Below, in pieces: positions 1 through 8,418 of a stretch of 64,000 nt of DNA. The DNA is from Bacillus renqingensis. GTDB lineage: Bacteria; Bacillota; Bacilli; Bacillales; Cytobacillaceae. The notes below the pieces were generated by a model, which was not told the origin of the DNA, made no database searches, and was given only the letters and a program-made list of their open reading frames with translations. The position numbers and the translations under genes were made by a program. The stretch is taken from the NCBI RefSeq assembly GCF_016464375.1, contig NZ_JADDIU010000005.1, forward strand, positions 62,001-126,000, given 5' to 3'. Each line of letters starts with the position of its first letter. Position 1 is the stretch's first letter.

Positions 1-2
1 GA

Positions 3-65
3 CATTACCGCATTCAGCAGCCCAAAGCACTATATGAACTTGCCGAGAAGTTGCTGACTAACTAA
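3..65 (+). CDS. C-terminal tail of an upstream gene (partial)
   Basis: One frame is open from the left edge and ends in TAA at 63-65; its last residues read ALYELAEKLLTN, a typical amphipathic helix end. The other two frames stop early or give an unlikely composition. Too short to identify. It runs in the same direction as ldh but is separated from it by more than 300 bp holding operators, so it probably belongs to a separate transcript. Confidence 0.35.
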   Translation, partial: HYRIQQPKALYELAEKLLTN

Positions 66-103
66 CTGAGGAACAACCAATGTTCACAATTTCTTCAAAT
101 ATA

Positions 104-122
104 ATGTGATATTTTTCACAAA
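104..122. promoter_or_regulatory. Distal FNR/Rex-type palindrome upstream of ldh
   Basis: TGTGA at 105-109 and TCACA at 116-120 separated by six bases (TGTGA-N6-TCACA). This spacing fits both the Bacillus FNR box and the redox repressor Rex (TTGTGA-N6-TCACAA). It lies about 280 bp before the ldh start and may serve DNA looping, or a promoter for something else. Which protein binds cannot be decided from sequence alone. Confidence 0.5.
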
Positions 123-131
123 GCGCTTACA
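118..131. promoter_or_regulatory. cre-like half-overlapping site
   Basis: ACAAAGCGCTTACA matches the CcpA cre pattern TGNAANCGNTNNCA at all fixed positions except the first two. It overlaps the TGTGA-N6-TCACA palindrome by a few bases. Carbon catabolite control of ldh is known in Bacillus, but the two missing bases keep this tentative. Confidence 0.3.
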
Positions 132-256
132 CGACTTTACTTATAAAACAATATGTTTTAACGTATATTTATAAATTATTCCACGTGGAAAAAATTTGAA
201 ATTTATGAAGGAAACAATCATTGATTAGGAAAGGTTCATATTTTCTTCACAATATA

Positions 257-272
257 TGTGAAAAACTTCACA
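257..272. promoter_or_regulatory. Proximal Rex/FNR-type operator of ldh
   Basis: TGTGA (257-261), six bases, TCACA (268-272). A plausible -10 element TATACT lies at 283-288, which puts the palindrome over the -35 region. That position fits repression by Rex at high NAD+/NADH better than class II activation by FNR. The remaining leader to the ATG at 388 contains AATAGT/ACTATT arms (306-322) that could form a weak hairpin. Confidence 0.6.
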
Positions 273-348
273 TAAATAGTGATATACTAACATTGTTAAT
301 TTGATAATAGTAAAAACACTATTGTTAGTCCTATTTTGTCCTGTTTAG

Positions 349-1341
<993 letters not shown>

Positions 1342-1398
1342 GTGATGAAAGCAAAAGCTTGTAGATTATTATGCTTATAATGTGAGAAAGGTGACATC

Positions 1399-2625
1399 AT
1401 GGGAACGAGCATAGATACAAAAAAAGGTTATTTTATGATGGCTGTGTTATGGATGGCCTATGTAACCTTTGCAATGAACTGGGTGGCCGGATCTTCTTTA
1501 ACGACGCAAATTACAGAAACCTTTTTCGACGGACCGGTCAACCCTCTTATTTCTCAATTAGTCAATTACTCAATTACAACAGCACGTGTTTTTGCCAACA
1601 TATTAGCAGCGGTTGTCCTGATGAAATTAGGTCCTAAAAAGGCGGCAGGTACGGCGATTGGGCTGTTAATGATGGGTCTTGTGGCCATTTATTTGCCAAA
1701 CTATTGGGCTTATACAGCAGCCAGAATGGTAATGGCCGTTGGCGGATCAATGGTCATTGTCTATATGAATCCGGTTGTCGCTCACTATATTACAAATACA
1801 AAAATAAAGTTACGTATGAATGCAGCCAATACGGTTGCATATAATGCGGGGGCTTTTATTGTGGCAGTCCTATTTACGATTTTTGCCCAGCAAATGGTTG
1901 TAAACTGGCGCCTCACTTTAACTTTCTTTGCTTCCTTAACCATTTTATTTTTTGTTGGCTGGCTTTGGAAGGCAGAAAGTTTTGAAACAAGGGAAGATAC
2001 TAATGGAAAAACGGAGGCATATGGGTATAAAGATGCTCTTAAAGATGGATTTATATGGCGATACGGCATGGCCTTTGCTTCTTTTTTAACATTGTATGTT
2101 TTATCGCTTGTGAGCTTTAAAGCCATTTTTGAAGAATATACGCTATTAAATGGTTCCGTTACGAACTTATTAATTTCTGGTTTTGGTATTTTAGGTACAT
2201 TTGCCGGGATTGGGATTGGAAATAAAGGAGTAAAACGAAAGCCTGTTCTAATATTTAGCGGAATTGTGATGGTTGGAGCTTTTGGATTGGCGTTAGTCTT
2301 TGCTAATAAAGTACCGTTTCTTTCTTATAGCTTGATTGCTATTTCTGGATTTGCGATGTATATTCAGTATCCAATCTTTTTGAATCTCCCCCATGAATTA
2401 AAAGGGATGACCCCACAAAGATTGACGATTATGTTTGGATTATTCTGGGCATTAGCTTACGCTGGGCAAACGGTTGCTACCATTATCTGGAGCTATATTT
2501 TAGGTACTTCCGGCTATACACCGGCCATGATTTTCTTTATTGCTGTCTCAAGTCTATATATCTTCTTGGCAGCTACATTCCCAGAAACAAGACAAGAGGC
2601 AGAAGTAATAGAAAAAGCCGCATAA
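1399..2625 (+). CDS. MFS transporter, downstream partner of ldh
   Basis: 408-residue integral membrane protein of the major facilitator superfamily, with twelve predicted hydrophobic segments and short loops. Its start is ATG after GAAAGGTGA. The central loop near residues 195-215 is charged (SFETREDTNGKTE) and separates the two six-helix halves, as usual. It follows ldh by 57 bp and is the last gene before the terminator at 2714. It is not a LctP-type lactate permease (those are longer and of another family). By context it might move an organic anion linked to fermentation, but the substrate cannot be read from the sequence. Confidence 0.8.
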   Translation: MGTSIDTKKGYFMMAVLWMAYVTFAMNWVAGSSLTTQITETFFDGPVNPLISQLVNYSITTARVFANILAAVVLMKLGPKKAAGTAIGLLMMGLVAIYLPNYWAYTAARMVMAVGGSMVIVYMNPVVAHYITNTKIKLRMNAANTVAYNAGAFIVAVLFTIFAQQMVVNWRLTLTFFASLTILFFVGWLWKAESFETREDTNGKTEAYGYKDALKDGFIWRYGMAFASFLTLYVLSLVSFKAIFEEYTLLNGSVTNLLISGFGILGTFAGIGIGNKGVKRKPVLIFSGIVMVGAFGLALVFANKVPFLSYSLIAISGFAMYIQYPIFLNLPHELKGMTPQRLTIMFGLFWALAYAGQTVATIIWSYILGTSGYTPAMIFFIAVSSLYIFLAATFPETRQEAEVIEKAA

Positions 2626-2713
2626 ACGATAACGGAAATTTTTATTTGGTTAGACAAAATTGCTATTATTAAACTATTTGAGTGATGATACATTCATTTT
2701 GATTTCGTGATGG

Positions 2714-2740
2714 GAGGGGCTATTTCAGCTCCTCTTTTTT
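2714..2740 (+). terminator. Rho-independent terminator of ldh-MFS
   Basis: Stem GAGGGGCT (2714-2721) pairs with AGCTCCTC (2727-2734), with one G-U pair and a five-base loop, followed by TTTTTT to 2740. It lies about 90 bp after the MFS stop codon. Confidence 0.9.
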
Positions 2741-2741
2741 A

Positions 2742-2757
2742 TGTTTCACGTGAAACT
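2742..2757. other. parS-like chromosome partition site
   Basis: TGTTTCACGTGAAACT contains a perfect 14-bp palindrome (2743-2756) and matches the Bacillus Spo0J/ParB parS consensus TGTTNCACGTGAAACA at all but the last base. It sits one base after the U-run of the ldh-MFS terminator, in non-coding DNA. parS sites cluster in the origin-proximal part of Bacillus chromosomes, so its presence suggests this window is on the origin side. Binding has to be inferred. Confidence 0.75.
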
Positions 2758-2763
2758 TATTCC

Positions 2764-2802
2764 AATGTTAACTTTACATGAAGTCTGTTTATAGTCTGTA
2801 AA
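2764..2802 (-). promoter_or_regulatory. Candidate PhoP box array upstream of ugpC
   Basis: On the minus strand TTTACA (2802-2797), five bases, then TAAACA (2791-2786) fit the PhoP pattern TT(A/T/C)ACA repeated with 11-bp spacing. Two further, poorer units follow in phase (CATGTA, AACATT). Seen from the plus strand this is the direct repeat AGTCTGT at 2783 and 2794. Phosphate control of glycerophosphodiester uptake is sensible, but the orientation is opposite to most activating Pho boxes, so this is tentative. Confidence 0.35.
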
Positions 2803-2887
2803 ACAATCATGAAGAGTCGGTAAATTTCAATTTTTTAAGCAATTATTGTGATTAAATAGTATTGCAGTAGAGAAAAGGAGGGAAAGT

Positions 2888-4006
2888 ATGAGTCAGGTTG
2901 AATTGATTGAACTTTCGAAGTCATACGAAAAGCAGAAAGACATTTTGAAGGCAATCAATCTATTCATTAAAGAAGGGGAATTTTTTGTCCTTGTTGGACC
3001 GTCCGGTTCAGGGAAAAGCACATTACTTAGAATGATTGCGGGTCTTGAGGAAATCTCAGGAGGAATTCTAAAAATCAACAATGAACTAGTGAACCACCTC
3101 CCGCCAAAAGACCGAAATTTATCTATGGTCTTTCAAAATTATGCTTTATATCCACATTTAACGGTGGAACAAAATATCCTTTTCGGCTTAAAAGCAAAAA
3201 AGGTCGGTAAACAAGAACAACAAAGAAGATTAAAGGAAGCTGCGGAAATGGTTGGATTAACCGAATTACTAAAACGTAAACCGAGGGAGCTTTCCGGTGG
3301 TCAAAGGCAGCGGGTTGCCCTTGCAAGATCAATCGTCAGTCATGCACCACTATGCTTAATGGATGAGCCTCTTTCCAACTTAGACGCTAAACTCCGCTCC
3401 AATATGCGAGTTCAAATTCGCAGACTACAAAAGAGATTAGGCTTTACTACTATTTATGTCACCCACGATCAGGTGGAAGCGATGACCATGGGGGACCGAA
3501 TTATGGTTTTAAATGATGGGAAAATTCAGCAGGTTGGAAGACCCATTACTCTATATAACGAACCAGCTAATTTATTTGTTGCCTCCTTCATTGGGTCTCC
3601 AAAAATGAATATAGGAAAGGCTCATTTTTTGGCAAAGCATAAAAGATTAACAGTAGAGAATGAGCTCTCCATAACAGTTGATCCGTCTATCGCACGGGGT
3701 TTACCGCTTGATAGACCGTTAACCATCGGCATTCGTGCCGAGCATCTATTACCTGGTACAACTGAAAATACAACCCACTATCTAGAAGTGGTAAATGTTG
3801 AACAATTAGGTAACGAAACTTCCATAGCTTTTGATGTTGGCACAGAATTATGGACAGCTAAATGGCCTGGACAATGGCCCATCCAAGTGGGGCAAAAGGT
3901 TCCCGTTCATTTATCGTCAGAACATCTCCTATTCTTTGATTCTGAAACAGGCAGCCTCATTCAGTCCGCCTCTCAAGCAAAAAAGCAAGAGGTATTGGTG
4001 ATATGA
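2888..4006 (+). CDS. ugpC: sn-glycerol-3-phosphate / sugar ABC transporter, ATP-binding subunit
   Basis: MalK/UgpC-type ATPase (372 residues) that energises import by the UgpA/UgpE permease. Walker A GPSGSGKST at residues 37-45, signature LSGGQRQR, Walker B LCLMDEPLSNLD and the His-switch TIYVTHDQ are all present. The C-terminal third has the TOBE-like regulatory domain usual in CUT1 ATPases. The start ATG follows AAAAGGAGGG. The stop overlaps the ugpA start by four bases (ATGA), so translation is coupled. It is the first gene of ugpC-A-E-B-Q. The exact substrate is inferred from the diesterase gene at the end of the operon. Confidence 0.85.
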   Translation: MSQVELIELSKSYEKQKDILKAINLFIKEGEFFVLVGPSGSGKSTLLRMIAGLEEISGGILKINNELVNHLPPKDRNLSMVFQNYALYPHLTVEQNILFGLKAKKVGKQEQQRRLKEAAEMVGLTELLKRKPRELSGGQRQRVALARSIVSHAPLCLMDEPLSNLDAKLRSNMRVQIRRLQKRLGFTTIYVTHDQVEAMTMGDRIMVLNDGKIQQVGRPITLYNEPANLFVASFIGSPKMNIGKAHFLAKHKRLTVENELSITVDPSIARGLPLDRPLTIGIRAEHLLPGTTENTTHYLEVVNVEQLGNETSIAFDVGTELWTAKWPGQWPIQVGQKVPVHLSSEHLLFFDSETGSLIQSASQAKKQEVLVI

Positions 4007-4947
4007 GTATGTCAAGCCTAGCGATTCAGACGAATGAAATCAACCTTGAGTATGTGGAACAGGTAAAAAAGAGACAGCGGATGAAAAATTTGCTAAAAGG
4101 AGTATTATTTCTTTTACCATCTATCATTTTATTTAGTGCTTTCGTATTTTATCCGATGATTCGAACGATCTATTTAAGCTTTTTCTTAACCAACACTAGC
4201 GGAGTGACAACGGTTTTTGTAGGTTTGGAAAATTATATCAACTTATTCAAATCACCTATTTTTCTAAAAAACATCCAATCTACCTTCTTATTTGTGCTAT
4301 ATACCGTTCCGGCGACCGTTATAATCAGTTTATTTTTAGCCATTATCGCTAGTGAAAAATTAAAAGGAATTGGTTTTTTTCGTACGATTTTCTCCTCAAC
4401 GATGGGAATTTCGGTTGCTGCGGCATCTGTCTTTTGGATGTTTTTATTTAACCCAACCATGGGATTACTAAATCAACTATTAAAATCAATAGGGGTGGAA
4501 CCGATTGGCTGGCTAACGGACCCAAATTGGGCTCTTCTTTCCGTCTCTGTCACCACAATTTGGATGAATATAGGTTTTACTTTTTTAGTTCTGCTCGGAG
4601 GTTTGCAGTCAATCAATTCCTATCTTTATGAAAGTGCCGATATTGAAGGAGCTGGTTATTTTTATAAGTTAAGAAGAATTACGATTCCGATGCTGTCACC
4701 CACCTTGTTTTTTGCCATCACCGTTTCGATTATCAATGCTTTTCAGACATTTGGACAAATTGATATTTTGACACAGGGTGGACCACAAAATGAAACCAAT
4801 TTAATCGTTTATTCGATTTATCGTGAGGCTTTTGTGAATTATCAATTTGGCTCTGCAAGCGCGCAAGCAGTTGTGTTATTCATTATGATTTTATTCTTGA
4901 CAGCCATTCAATTTAAGCTCGGTGAAAGGAAGGTTCATTATCAATGA
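4003..4947 (+). CDS. ugpA: sn-glycerol-3-phosphate ABC transporter permease UgpA
   Basis: 314-residue inner-membrane permease of the CUT1 type. It has a short cytoplasmic N-terminus followed by six predicted membrane segments, beginning with LLKGVLFLLPSIILFSAF. The EAA loop that docks on the ATPase is visible near residues 205-225 (ESADIEGAGYFYK). It overlaps ugpC upstream and ugpE downstream by four bases each, showing a tightly coupled operon. Malto-oligosaccharide permeases look similar; the ugpQ partner favours glycerol-3-phosphate or glycerophosphodiesters. Confidence 0.85.
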   Translation: MSMSSLAIQTNEINLEYVEQVKKRQRMKNLLKGVLFLLPSIILFSAFVFYPMIRTIYLSFFLTNTSGVTTVFVGLENYINLFKSPIFLKNIQSTFLFVLYTVPATVIISLFLAIIASEKLKGIGFFRTIFSSTMGISVAAASVFWMFLFNPTMGLLNQLLKSIGVEPIGWLTDPNWALLSVSVTTIWMNIGFTFLVLLGGLQSINSYLYESADIEGAGYFYKLRRITIPMLSPTLFFAITVSIINAFQTFGQIDILTQGGPQNETNLIVYSIYREAFVNYQFGSASAQAVVLFIMILFLTAIQFKLGERKVHYQ

Positions 4948-5759
4948 CCATGTCCTTTAGAAAAAAAATAATCTTTTACGTATTACTGTCCGTATCAGCA
5001 CTCATCTTGTTTGCACCGACCATCATGGCGGTTGTCATGAGCTTGATGACAAGTCAAGATATTTTAACAGGAAGTGCACCGAGCAGGCTGATATTAGATA
5101 ACTTTATCCAGACCTTTGAACACTTTCCTTTGCTCCAATTTTTATTGAACAGTTTCATTGTCTCGATTGTCATTACGATCGGACAAATCCTTTTATCCAG
5201 TTTAGCTGCCTATGCGTTTGTCTTTTTAGAGTTCAAAGGGAGAGAATTTCTATTCTATCTATTCATCGCCACGATGATGGTCCCATTTGAAGCATCGGTA
5301 ATCCCGAACTTTCATACCATTCGCGATATAGGGTGGATCGATACCTATCAAGGATTGACGATCCCATTTTTTGCAACAGCATTTGGCGCATTCCTGCTAA
5401 GACAGAACTTTAAACAAATCCCCAAAGAGCTAAGAGAAGCAAGTCAGATAGCAGGTATGGGGCATTTCAAGTTTTATTTAACGGTTGTCATGCCAGTTGC
5501 CAAAAGTAGTTTAGTTACATTAGGGATTTACGGATTCCTAACATCCTGGAATATGTATCTCTGGCCGCTTTTATCTACGACGAATGATTCCGTACGTACA
5601 GTACAAATTGGCTTGAAACAATTACAGTCCCAGGAGCAGTTAAATCAATGGGGAGTCATGATGGCAGGTGCCGTGATTGTGATCATTCCTACGCTAATCC
5701 TATTATTTCTTGGACAGAAGAAGCTGCAAAAAGGGTTAACCGAAGGTGCATTAAAGTAA
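4944..5759 (+). CDS. ugpE: sn-glycerol-3-phosphate ABC transporter permease UgpE
   Basis: Second CUT1 permease subunit (271 residues, family-typical). It has six predicted membrane helices and an EAA motif in the last cytoplasmic loop (REASQIAGMGHFKFY) for contact with UgpC. It ends LTEGALK; the ...GLTxGAxK ending is characteristic of this subunit family. It starts inside the end of ugpA and is followed after 54 bp by the binding protein gene. Confidence 0.85.
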   Translation: MTMSFRKKIIFYVLLSVSALILFAPTIMAVVMSLMTSQDILTGSAPSRLILDNFIQTFEHFPLLQFLLNSFIVSIVITIGQILLSSLAAYAFVFLEFKGREFLFYLFIATMMVPFEASVIPNFHTIRDIGWIDTYQGLTIPFFATAFGAFLLRQNFKQIPKELREASQIAGMGHFKFYLTVVMPVAKSSLVTLGIYGFLTSWNMYLWPLLSTTNDSVRTVQIGLKQLQSQEQLNQWGVMMAGAVIVIIPTLILLFLGQKKLQKGLTEGALK

Positions 5760-5813
5760 TGGCCAAACCTTCCTGTTTATAAAGTTACGAGTGAATCGAA
5801 AGGAGAAATGAAG

Positions 5814-7154
5814 ATGAAAAAGTTATTCACTATGCTTATGATTGGTTTTGTTTTACTATTAACAGCATGTAATTCATCGGGAAAAGGAAGTGCCGAAACA
5901 GCCTCATCTGGTGCAAGTCAAGGAAAACAAGTGGTAACCTTTTGGCACTCCATGAGTGGTGCCGGACAGGAAACATTAAAACAGATTGTGGAGGACTACA
6001 ATCACTCCCAAGATAAGGTTCAAGTCAATGCGGAATTCCAAGGTACCTATGATGAAGCCTTAACAAAATTCCATTCAGTTGCTGGTACAAAGAGCGCTCC
6101 CACCATCATGCAAGTATTTGAAATTGGAACGAAATCCATGATCAACAGCGGTCATATTGTCCCTATTCAAACATTCATTGATGCAGAGAACTATGATATA
6201 AGCGGGTTAGAAAAGAATATTATCAATTACTACACCGTTGATGACAAACTATATTCCATGCCTTTTAACTCTTCTACTCCAGTGATGTATTACAACAAAG
6301 ATGCATTTAAAAAGGCCGGACTCGATCCGGAAAAACCGCCGCAAACCTTTGAAGAAATCGAAAAGGCATCTAAAGCCATTACGAAGTCGAATAAAGGGAT
6401 GAAAGGTTTTGCTTTACAGGCTTATGGTTGGTTAGTTGAAGAGTTAATAGCCAATCAAGGCGCCTTATTAATGAATAATGACAATGGTCGTTCCGATACA
6501 CCAACAAAGGTTGGATTTTCGAAAGAAGAAGGTAAGGCAATCTTTGAATGGGTAAAACGGATGAATGACGATGGGACCTTTGCCAACTATGGGACAAATG
6601 AAGATAATATGATGGCTGGATTTTTAGCCGGGGATGTCTCCATGTTCTTGCAATCGTCAGCCAATGCAAGAGATGTCATTGATAATGCTCCATTCGAGGT
6701 CGGGGTCGGATTTCTTCCACATCCACAAAACAAAGAACGCCATGGAGTCGTCATTGGCGGCGCAAGTTTGTGGATGATCGATGGAAAACCGAAAGCAGAG
6801 CAACAAGCAGCATGGGATTTCATGAAATATTTGCAAACACCCGAAGTACAAGCAAAATGGCATGTCGGAACAGGATATTTTGCCATCAATCCAGCTGCCT
6901 ACGATGAGCAAATCGTAAAAGAGGCTTATGGCAAAATGCCACAATTACAAGTAACCGTAAACCAATTACAATCGACTAAATCATCCTATGCCACCCAGGG
7001 TGCCATTATGGATATGATTCCTGAAGGACGTAAAATTTTCGAAACGGCACTTGAAACCGTCTATAATGGCGGAAACGTTGATAAAGCCTATGATGAGGCA
7101 GTAAAACAATTTAATGCTGCCATCAAGCAGGCAAATGCTGCGAGGGGAAAGTAA
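5814..7154 (+). CDS. ugpB: sn-glycerol-3-phosphate-binding lipoprotein UgpB
   Basis: Extracellular solute-binding lipoprotein (446 residues) that delivers substrate to UgpAE. It has a signal peptide with lipobox LTAC, so the mature protein starts at a lipidated Cys. A Ser/Gly linker is followed by a type 1 binding-protein fold beginning VVTFWHSMSGAGQE. Two in-frame ATGs exist (5808 and 5814). AAGGAG ends only two bases before the first but eight before the second, so 5814 is preferred. A hairpin without a U-run follows (7173-7207) and may stabilise this highly needed message segment. Confidence 0.87.
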   Translation: MKKLFTMLMIGFVLLLTACNSSGKGSAETASSGASQGKQVVTFWHSMSGAGQETLKQIVEDYNHSQDKVQVNAEFQGTYDEALTKFHSVAGTKSAPTIMQVFEIGTKSMINSGHIVPIQTFIDAENYDISGLEKNIINYYTVDDKLYSMPFNSSTPVMYYNKDAFKKAGLDPEKPPQTFEEIEKASKAITKSNKGMKGFALQAYGWLVEELIANQGALLMNNDNGRSDTPTKVGFSKEEGKAIFEWVKRMNDDGTFANYGTNEDNMMAGFLAGDVSMFLQSSANARDVIDNAPFEVGVGFLPHPQNKERHGVVIGGASLWMIDGKPKAEQQAAWDFMKYLQTPEVQAKWHVGTGYFAINPAAYDEQIVKEAYGKMPQLQVTVNQLQSTKSSYATQGAIMDMIPEGRKIFETALETVYNGGNVDKAYDEAVKQFNAAIKQANAARGK

Positions 7155-7172
7155 CGAGAGTTCAATCTATTA

Positions 7173-7207
7173 AGAGAATAAGGCATTTTCGTTCACGCTT
7201 ATTCTCT
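7173..7207 (+). other. Intercistronic hairpin between ugpB and ugpQ
   Basis: AGAGAATAAG (7173-7182) and CTTATTCTCT (7198-7207) form a perfect 10-bp stem with a 15-base loop. There is no U-run, so it is more likely an mRNA stabiliser or partial attenuator than a full terminator. It would allow more UgpB than UgpQ to be made. Confidence 0.6.
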
Positions 7208-7296
7208 AACAGTCTTTGAAATAGCTGAATCTAACTGGTCAAATGAATCTTTTTATCGGCAAGATTATCCAAATGTAAACGAAAGGGTGAATAGTG

Positions 7297-8052
7297 ATGA
7301 CAAAGATTTATGGTCACCGAGGTTGCAAAGGAACTTATCCCGAAAATACATTACTGGGGTTTCGTAAAGCGATTGAACATGGTGTAGACGGTATAGAACT
7401 AGATGTCCATATGACAAAAGATGGTGAGATTGTCGTCATCCATGACGAAACACTGGATCGGACAACGGATGGGATTGGATATATTAAGGATTTGACGTTA
7501 GAGGAAATCAAACAATACAGTGCTGGAAACCGATTTTCCCATCTTCCTCACTTTGAGGAGGAAATTTGGTCCCAGGAACGTGTGCCGACCCTTAAGGAAG
7601 TGTTAGAATTATTAGCTCCCTATTCCATAGAGCTTAATATTGAATTTAAAACCTATTTGTTTGAATACGAAGGGATTGAAAAGAAGGTTCATCAACTGGT
7701 GGACTTATATGGAAATCAGCGAGAAGTGATCTATTCTTCCTTTTATTTACCAACTCTATTAACGATGAAAAAAATCAACCCGGACGCTAACATTGCCTGG
7801 TTATTAAATGAAAGCATGCCTCCCCAACAAGATTATTTAAAAAGTATACCATTATCCGCTTTACATGTATCAAAACAAGCAGTCTTTTCTCATACGAACT
7901 TTTCTAAAGACAATATCCTTCCATTATGCGTTTGGACTGTCAATGAACAGGAAGAAATCAAGAGGCTTTTAGGATTAAATATTAAAACAATTATTACTGA
8001 TTTTCCTGAAAAAGCATTACTTTATCGAAATGAGCGGGAGTCACTTGTGTAA
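7297..8052 (+). CDS. ugpQ: Glycerophosphodiester phosphodiesterase
   Basis: Hydrolyses glycerophosphodiesters to glycerol-3-phosphate and an alcohol. 251 residues with no signal peptide, so cytoplasmic, like E. coli UgpQ. The GDPD signature is complete: HRGCKGTYPENT at the N-terminus with the catalytic His, GIELDVHMTKDGEIV with the metal-binding Glu-Leu-Asp, and HDETLDRTT with the second His. The ATG at 7297 is chosen over the GTG three bases earlier because AAAGGGTG sits seven bases before it. It is the last gene of the ugp operon, so imported diesters are probably cleaved inside the cell. Confidence 0.9.
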   Translation: MTKIYGHRGCKGTYPENTLLGFRKAIEHGVDGIELDVHMTKDGEIVVIHDETLDRTTDGIGYIKDLTLEEIKQYSAGNRFSHLPHFEEEIWSQERVPTLKEVLELLAPYSIELNIEFKTYLFEYEGIEKKVHQLVDLYGNQREVIYSSFYLPTLLTMKKINPDANIAWLLNESMPPQQDYLKSIPLSALHVSKQAVFSHTNFSKDNILPLCVWTVNEQEEIKRLLGLNIKTIITDFPEKALLYRNERESLV

Positions 8053-8155
8053 AAAAACAGAAAAAGAAGAACAAAAACGGGTGAATGCTTTTCATGTTGA
8101 TGGATATTTTACTGATTATATTCAATATACGAAAAATCTGCTGTTAGATGATTAA
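8030..8155 (+). CDS. Possible small ORF overlapping the end of ugpQ
   Basis: A 41-codon frame starts at ATG 8030 inside ugpQ and ends at 8155. After a Lys/Glu-rich stretch it reads NAFHVDGYFTDYIQYTK, which has a protein-like composition rather than random A/T codons. There is no convincing ribosome binding site. It might be a coupled small protein or the worn C-terminal end of a lost gene. I do not recognise it. Confidence 0.3.
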   Translation: MSGSHLCKKTEKEEQKRVNAFHVDGYFTDYIQYTKNLLLDD

Positions 8156-8270
8156 TGTATTTTATTGTAAATAGTGAGTGAAAAAGAGTTACATCAAGTT
8201 TGTTACTCGTTTGCAGCTTTCCCCTTTAGCTCTTAAACAGCCTTATAACTATCAAATAATAGTAAAATAT

Positions 8271-8298
8271 TTGAATCTATAAATAATAGTGATACACT
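8271..8298 (+). promoter_or_regulatory. Probable sigma-A promoter of mqo
   Basis: TTGAAT (8271-8276) and TACACT (8293-8298) with a 16-bp spacer, in an AT-rich region about 110-150 bp before the mqo start. No other gene lies between. Confidence 0.4.
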
Positions 8299-8304
8299 AT
8301 AAGT

Positions 8305-8404
8305 AAGTTATAATTGATCCAGAAAAGGTGTGTGACTGTCGAGCCCTGGCTTGCCGAAACTTAAGCAGGAGCGCCTACATCCTTTCTGCAAATCTTAGGG
8401 GTAT
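8305..8404 (+). other. Long, relatively GC-rich 5' leader of mqo
   Basis: About 100 bases between the predicted promoter and the ribosome binding site are clearly richer in G+C than the flanking intergenic DNA. They contain pairable segments: GCAG (8364-8367) with CTGC (8386-8389), enclosing AGGA/TCCT. It could be a structured regulatory leader. I could not match it to a riboswitch class I know. Confidence 0.3.
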
Positions 8405-8418
8405 AAGGGATGGGAAAA

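Noticed and set aside
246-262. Third palindrome TTCACA-ATATA-TGTGAA before ldh
   Set aside because: The half sites are in the opposite order to FNR/Rex boxes and the arm is shared with the real box at 257-272.
6379-6944. Minus-strand open frames within ugpB
   Set aside because: Three overlapping antisense frames with no ribosome binding site and low-quality composition; shadows of the lipoprotein gene.
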